Part shown: positions 58,481 through 64,000 of the stretch, one piece after another | Position numbering within the stretch: the stretch's first letter is position 1 | Layout of the letters: the number at the start of each line of letters is the position of its first letter | DNA from: Amblyomma americanum | Taxonomy: Eukaryota > Arthropoda > Arachnida > Ixodida > Ixodidae | Reading direction: 5' to 3' | Length of the DNA stretch: 64,000 bases | Assembly: GCF_052857255.1 (NCBI RefSeq) | Contig: NC_135497.1 | Location: forward strand, 184,703,906-184,767,905 | Made by a program: the position numbers and the translations under genes | Notes under the pieces: generated by a model | The model's database searches: none | The model's input: the letters and a program-made list of their open reading frames with translations, nothing else | Told to the model about the DNA's origin: nothing

Positions 58481-60097
58481 CAGGCCACCGTGTATACTCG
58501 CTCTCCACTACAATTGCTTCCTCATATACTACGTGCAAATGCTTTCTCTAAGGCTCATTCTCTAAGGTCATATGATGTGTTACGTCAGATTCTGCGGCGT
58601 GAGATCCGCTGCCTTGCCACCGTTGCACGAAAATTACGTAGCGAATAGGCCTTCTGAACGGCCTTGTAGGACGCGAAATGTGGCAGTTCCTCATTGTTAA
58701 GGCGTATAAGAAGCGTCAGCGATCGAATCTTTTGTGAACCATATTTAACCGTCCTTATCACTGCACTTGCCTGAAGCGAGCTGAACGCGTCATTGTGCGG
58801 TGCGCCGAATTCACTCTAGTGCTGAAATAAGCAGCGTGATGAGAACGCGCTGTGAAAGGATTTAACTTTCCTTTTTTCCAGCGATAGGGGCGTGAAGGAT
58901 AGATGGAAAGGAGAAGGGAGGAAGTTTTGTGGTCTAAGCATGAAAACAGCCTGAAACAACGAAAACAAGGTATACGGCAGAACGCAGGCGTAGTGTACTG
59001 GAGCAGAAGCAGTGCTCGCTCTCTGTGGCGTGATTTGCAGGATTGAGGAAAAGACTAATGAAAGGAAAAGGAAAAAGGCTCACTCCAGACGTTTACGCCG
59101 GGAGGTGTGTTGCAACTTGGATTGAAATGGGGATTGCAACAAATGTCTGGGCAGATTTAAAAGACGCCGTGTAATAGGGAGGCCTAGATTCCTTATCAAG
59201 GGGGACAGGAAATCGGCCGGAAGGATCTAAAGACCGTGCAACTTGCATTGTGACATGGAGCCAAAAAATCACGCCTCATTCAGCAACTGAAGCGTTGTTC
59301 GAAAAATCGCCAGTTTTTCTCGCGCTATCTTGGCGCTGGGATAAGGACAGGGAACGAGAAAGGAAGCAGCAGTTGATTTGATGTGCTTGCTGTAGGCTGC
59401 GTCTGTCGGATAAGCGAACTGCATTTTTTTTTTGCCATGGTTGCGAAAGTGATTACGACAGATGGCTCACTGTAAAGCACATCACGTCTCAAGACCGCTA
59501 CAGCAGCTCTGAGCCGTAATGACAGCTGGATTGTCTGTCAAGGACCTCCATGACACAGCAACTACGTATAGAAATAAATAAAGCTTGTAACCCAGTTCAT
59601 TCACTTCGTTAATGAACGATTGCGTATGAGTTCATACCTGCGTGCTTAGGACACGGGATCAATGTCGGAATGCTGGTGTAGGACACGATCCAATGCAGAA
59701 GCATACGTCTTATGCCTCCGTGTTACTTTGTACCTGTGTTTCCAAGTTTCAATAAGCCTGAACCAGCTAGCTCCGACGGAACTTCTGCTCGTGTATGAGG
59801 TGCTGTGCACGCAGAGATGTGCTGTAGGCAAGGCAAGTACATTTTACAGTTAAAGCTGTTATACGGAGCGCAACCCGTAGGTGCTTCGCTGTGGCCCGTA
59901 AACACAGCTGGCAGCGCTGACCGAGCGCTCATCACGTGCTCGTGGTCACTTCGTCCCCTTTGCTGCTTAGGTAGGAGGTTGCGCGGTTAGCCTTAATGCT
60001 CTGCATAAAAAAAAAAAACTTTTCATGCTTAACCTGAATATAGGCGTGTCTGATGGCTTAGACAAAGGCCACGGTGGGACACCTGAAATATAGCGTA
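58481..60097. other. Intron stretch with nothing recognised
   Basis: Only short open frames without motifs. The A/G-rich part near 58.9-59.1 kb is low complexity. No element ends were seen before the palindromic element. Confidence 0.55.
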
Positions 60098-60739
60098 CAG
60101 GGTGTTTCACCTAAGAATTTACACATTTTTAAATTATTCTTTTTGAGTTAGAAGAGCGATTTTTTCGGCATAGCATTATCAGCGGTGCAGTGAGTCAGAT
60201 TACAGCTAAGGCATGCTAAATACCAGGCTGCTTAACTAATTCTGAATAGTTAACCTTATAACTAGTACTGTTAGGCTGTTTAAATATTGAGAGCCGTGTA
60301 GCCCACCGAACGTGATATTCATATCAGTATTTTTAATTTTAAAAACGCTGTTACCCTCGGAGCTCTGGCCCAACAAATTTCGGTTATTCCGACGAGTTAC
60401 GGCCAGTGCAAAGGTTGCTTTGCCTGCAAGCTTCTCGAAAGCGCATGTATTTTGGCGCGGTGTAGCCGGAATTTGTGTAACCACTGAGGCGAGGGTAACC
60501 GCGTTTTCGAAATTCTAAAAACTGATATGGATATTTATTACGGTGGGCTACACACCTCTAAATAATTAGGGAGCCTAACAGCAATAGTTAAAAATTTAAC
60601 TATTCTAAATTAGTTAACCAGCCTGCTAGCACGTTTTGGCTGTATTCTGATACGCTGACAGTGCCATGCCGAAAAAAGCGCTCTTCTAACGAAAAAGGCC
60701 TATTTTTAAAAATTGTGTAATCTTAGCTGAAACACCCTG
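60098..60739. mobile_element. Fold-back DNA element with ~300-bp inverted repeats
   Basis: The ends read CAGGGTGTTTCACCTAAGA and, reverse-complemented from the right, CAGGGTGTTTCAGCTAAGA. Pairing continues inward through TTAGAAGAGCG, TTTTTTCGGCAT, TAACTAAT...GAATAGTTAA, TGTTAGGCT, GTGTAGCCCACCG and GTTACCCTCG to about 60395 and 60440. That leaves a loop of roughly 45 bp. It has no coding capacity. This matches fold-back or MITE-type elements moved by a transposase in trans. I could not define a target duplication, so the superfamily is unknown. Confidence 0.88.
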
Positions 60740-61098
60740 AATAATATGACACTGAAGGCCATGCACTGCGAATGGTGCTCAATTTTGTAGAGTTGGGATC
60801 GAACGAGGTACGATCGTTGGAATATATAAGGGCTTATTTCATAGACCACAGGGTGGCCCTTCTGCGTTATGCGTAAGGCGGCCCTGTAATAACGCATACC
60901 CTTGGAGCTTTCGCTGAGTTCAGCGCGCTACGCAGCAGAGCTAAACACTTGGCAGTTATTTTAGTTCATAGCCAAAGCAAGTGTATATGGCAAGGTCGCA
61001 GGCTAGAAAGCATGAGAGCTTGCTCGCCTATCACCAAGATATAACAATAATTTATGTTGCATAAAATACGATGTTACAAATACCGTAATAACAAAAGG

Positions 61099-61343
61099 AG
61101 CCACCGCGGTGGCTGAGTGGTTATGGCGCTCGGCTGCTCACCCGAAGGACGCTGGTTCGATCCCGGCCGCGGTGGTCGCATTTCGATGGAGGCGAAATGC
61201 TAGAGGCCCGTGTGCTGTGCGATGTCAGTACACGTTAAAGAAGCCCAATTGGTCGAAATTCCCGCAGTACTTCACTACGGCCTCTCATAGCCGGAGTAGG
61301 TTTGGGACGTTAAATCACCTTAAAGCAAAGTAAAGAAAAAAAG
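61099..61343 (+). mobile_element. Ruka-type tRNA-derived SINE, full length
   Basis: AGCCACCGCGGTGGCTGAGT (A box), GGTTCGATCCCGG (B box), ATTTCGATGGAGGCGAAATG, AGGCCCGTGTGCTGTGCGAT and the GGGACGTTAAATCACCTTAA tail with a short A-rich end are all present. Flanks share only AAAAGG, so any target duplication is short or decayed. Confidence 0.9.
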
Positions 61344-61464
61344 GCTGCATCCGTTGTCGGCTTGACAACGCCACTGCATACATCATGGCACTCAAATGTG
61401 AGCACGGCGACCTCTTCCCGAGTGCCATTAATTAAATTTCTTATGAGGACGAAACGCGCTAATT

Positions 61465-61625
61465 GTCTCACGGTTGGACACCTCAAATTCTCTATGAGGG
61501 GAGAGAGAATGAAAGAAGGAGGACAGAAAGGGGAATGCTCGGGGTTAATTTCGGCCGCCTGACATCGCACAGCGCACGGGGGTGCGTTCGCGTCTGCTGC
61601 CTCCACGGGGATTTAATCCCGCGTT
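61465..61625 (-). mobile_element. Degenerate SINE copy, related to the one at 18.7 kb
   Basis: In plus-strand order it has TTGGACACCTCAAATTC, a GAGAATGAAAGAAGGAGG stretch, CTGACATCGCACAGCGCAC and GGGATTTAATCCCGCG (ruined B box). The same order is seen at 18710-18903. Heavily diverged. Confidence 0.6.
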
Positions 61626-64000
61626 CCCGTCAATAACGTTGCGTTCCGTTGCGTTCCCGGCAACCAGTATAAGCCTATGACGACGAGGTCGGAATTATTT
61701 TCTCACTCAGTCTGTCAGCTTATCGGGTGCAACCATCATAACCCTATAACAATGACTTTCTCAGTGATGTTCCATGCCGTAACCGAAAATTCCCTCAATC
61801 AGACCCAAAAATCTCTGTTTGAGGCCCTTTTTTCTAGCAGCACCTTGAAAACTTCGTCATTTTGGAAAAAGTGACACTATTTCGGTTACTAAAATTTCCT
61901 GAAACTGCGTAAAGATTGCCTTTCCGCCAAATTTTACCTTTCAAAAATCCCTGAAAAAAGGGAAAATTCTCTGAATGGAACAGCACTAGGCATTCTGAAC
62001 GAGCTTACGTATTTCGATGTGCAAAAATTTGTTGATATGATATGTCCACTGCACTCTCAAGTTTCTTCCTTGATCTTTTTATGCTGCTCGCAGTATTTTT
62101 TGAGCATTTTTTTATGCCGTGTAGGTAATTAAACCCACAGGCGTCTTAGGTAGCCTGCTGTTTAAATTCGGCTCAGTCGTATGTGCGATTCCACGCTTTG
62201 GGTTGCAAATGAATCACCAGCCAGCCTGACCTTGCTCGTTGCTGTTTAACCAAAATAATGCTCGTGATAAAAAAGGTCTGCATGAGCAGATAGATGGTGC
62301 GCAAGGAAATCGTTAGTTTTGTCGGATAATCATTTCGAATTATTTTGAGATTACTTTCAGTTTCACTAGCTGAAAACATTTTCTCATCTTCTAAAACAAA
62401 GCAAAATTGAACGTTTTCCTCGCCACTATCATGGCGTAGTCGATATGCTTGCAATATATTGAAGTACTGTAATAGCGAACTACTGAGTCATACTGGCAAT
62501 AGCAGCGCAAAGGAAACGAAACAATGAGAAGACTGTCTTTGCGCTGCTGTAGCCGGTATGAATTTGCACCAACTTGCTCAATTTCCCGTATTGATGAACT
62601 ACTCAGGATAGCAATGTAAAAAAATCTGCCTTACAAAAGCTTTTGAAAGAGTCCCACATAGAATTATTTTTTTTTTCAGTTCGCAGAGTATGTCGGCTTC
62701 GGCTATTTTCTACCCCCAAGATGAGAGCTGTTTAAAAAAAAATTACTATTCGCTTAGATAAAAGTACCACAAGGCAGTTTAACACACAATTTTGAAACAA
62801 AAAAACACTCGTCTTGCGATTCAATGTTCGAACCCGGCTGTTAAAATGGCGTGCTAAAAAAACTGTGCCACGAGCTTAGCTATAACGTACGCAGCGCGTA
62901 CGTACAGGTCATTTAACCTTTTTGCCAAATGAACCTGCTATGTATAGTACTTCTTCCATTATTTTGGAACTTTTTCGAAAAAGGACAATACAGGGTGAAG
63001 TAATCGAAGGTGTCATGGTATAGACAGGTGAGGTTCGCGTCGAGGAGTTTGCCAACGGCATAACTTTTTTCGCCGTGAATGGGGAAAGTAATGAGTTGCT
63101 ATAGAAAATATTCAGTCATTTTTTCATGAGAATGACTGCGCGCCGAACAGTGACAAATGCTTAGGGGCGTAGCGTGGCTCGTGGAATATTGCACTCGTCG
63201 TATTTGAAAGTGCGCGATTAGTTACGACACCTAACAGTCATTAAGGACTGCCTTTGGATGAGTGCCGGTAAAATATTTGTTTTGGCGCAACAAAAGTGAT
63301 GAAATGTGGACGACAGGTGGCACCTAATGTGGGCGTAAATTGATGGTCTTAGCAAGTGCTGCCAAAAGCAAACTTATTTCCCCCTGCAAATATAAAATCA
63401 AGCAAAAGTGTACGTGGCATTAGCGATGTCGATAGATTTCGAGCAGAAAGGTGCCATAACAAGTTGACAGGGTCAGAATAATTTTGGTGGAAACGAAGAA
63501 TGAAAAACACGTGCAATATACAAGAAAGTGATACATTCAATACAATGCATTACTAGAAAATGGTACTATAACAACATGACATCTCAAGCCAGTAAACCAA
63601 TGAATGTTTAATATAATTATGAATGCGGTAGATGTTAGCTTGGTCGTAACGTCAGAATGTTCCTAATAATACAGTATTGTAATGAGCTGCAATTACTACT
63701 GGGCTTTCACTTCGTATACTCAACAGAGCGTGAAGCAGCATGAACAAAAATTATCAGGGTTGGCTCAATTCATTGCGAACAGATAAGTCACGCAATCTGC
63801 ACGTGCTGGCTTTTGACACCCAATGTCCAATGCCCCTGTCTCTGTCTAGTGCGTTAAGTGAGGCTAGAATAACTCTGTAGCGTGATACGCGCAGCGTGAT
63901 GCGCGTTTTGCAGGCATTATTCTGTATGCATAAGAACACTAAAAATTCTATAGTACCTTTACTTGGTTGATTTGGCAGCCTATATGGAAGAGAGAGTCCG
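61626..64000. other. Intron stretch with nothing recognised (to right edge)
   Basis: A/T-rich sequence with frames of under 95 codons and no motif. At 62887-62905 a short palindrome CGTACGCAGCGCGTACG occurs. The next upstream exon of the cyclase gene (metal-binding part of C1a) was sought on the minus strand and not found. Confidence 0.55.

Noticed and set aside
62887..62905. Short palindrome CGTACGCAGCGCGTACG as an element end
   Set aside because: Isolated and too short; no partner sequence or coding region is associated with it.
51106..64000. Upstream cyclase exon with the FADI and LGDCYYC motifs
   Set aside because: I searched the minus strand for these C1a motifs and found nothing. The exon probably lies beyond the right edge.

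Overview
This is animal (eukaryotic) DNA: coding sequence is rare and split by introns, and most of the window is non-coding and full of retrotransposon debris. The best fit is a hard tick (Ixodidae). The reasons are several tRNA-derived SINE copies of the Ruka type known from Rhipicephalus, a second SINE family with other tick-type tails, I-, RTE-, Jockey/CR1- and Tx1/L1-like LINE fragments, and a Penelope-like element. The species cannot be fixed from this sequence.

One host gene can be followed through the window. Five exons on the minus strand encode consecutive parts of a membrane adenylyl cyclase. They are the end of catalytic domain C1a (50947-51105 and 12254-12386), the C1b linker (11528-11683 and 2430-2488) and the start of the second membrane domain (2058-2222). 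Splice signals and codon phases agree across all four junctions. The subtype looks like vertebrate types 2/4/7 and fly Ac76E. The gene runs off both ends of the window. The intron inside C1a is 38,560 bp and holds most of the mobile elements.

Layout, left to right. 1-12.4 kb: four adenylyl cyclase exons and one SINE with a 15-bp target duplication. 12.4-33 kb: large intron with a GC-rich stretch, SINEs, a small inverted-repeat element, a LINE 3' end, tRNA-like sequences and a THAP-domain reading frame. 33.1-35.2 kb: two Penelope-like remnants in opposite orientation. 35.6-40.8 kb: SINEs, a Jockey/CR1-like LINE carrying a nested SINE, and a second LINE remnant facing it, with their microsatellite tails next to each other. 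42.8-47.7 kb: a nearly complete but broken Tx1/L1-like LINE flanked by 62-bp direct repeats. 48-50.4 kb: several duplicated repeat blocks. 50.95-51.1 kb: the C1a exon. 51.8-64 kb: I-like and RTE LINE remnants (one inserted in the other), more SINEs and a 642-bp near-perfect palindromic element.

All LINE reading frames carry frameshifts or stops, so they look dead. No rRNA gene, CRISPR array or bacterial-style operon is visible. Coordinates of repeats are read by eye and may be off by several bases unless a target duplication is quoted.
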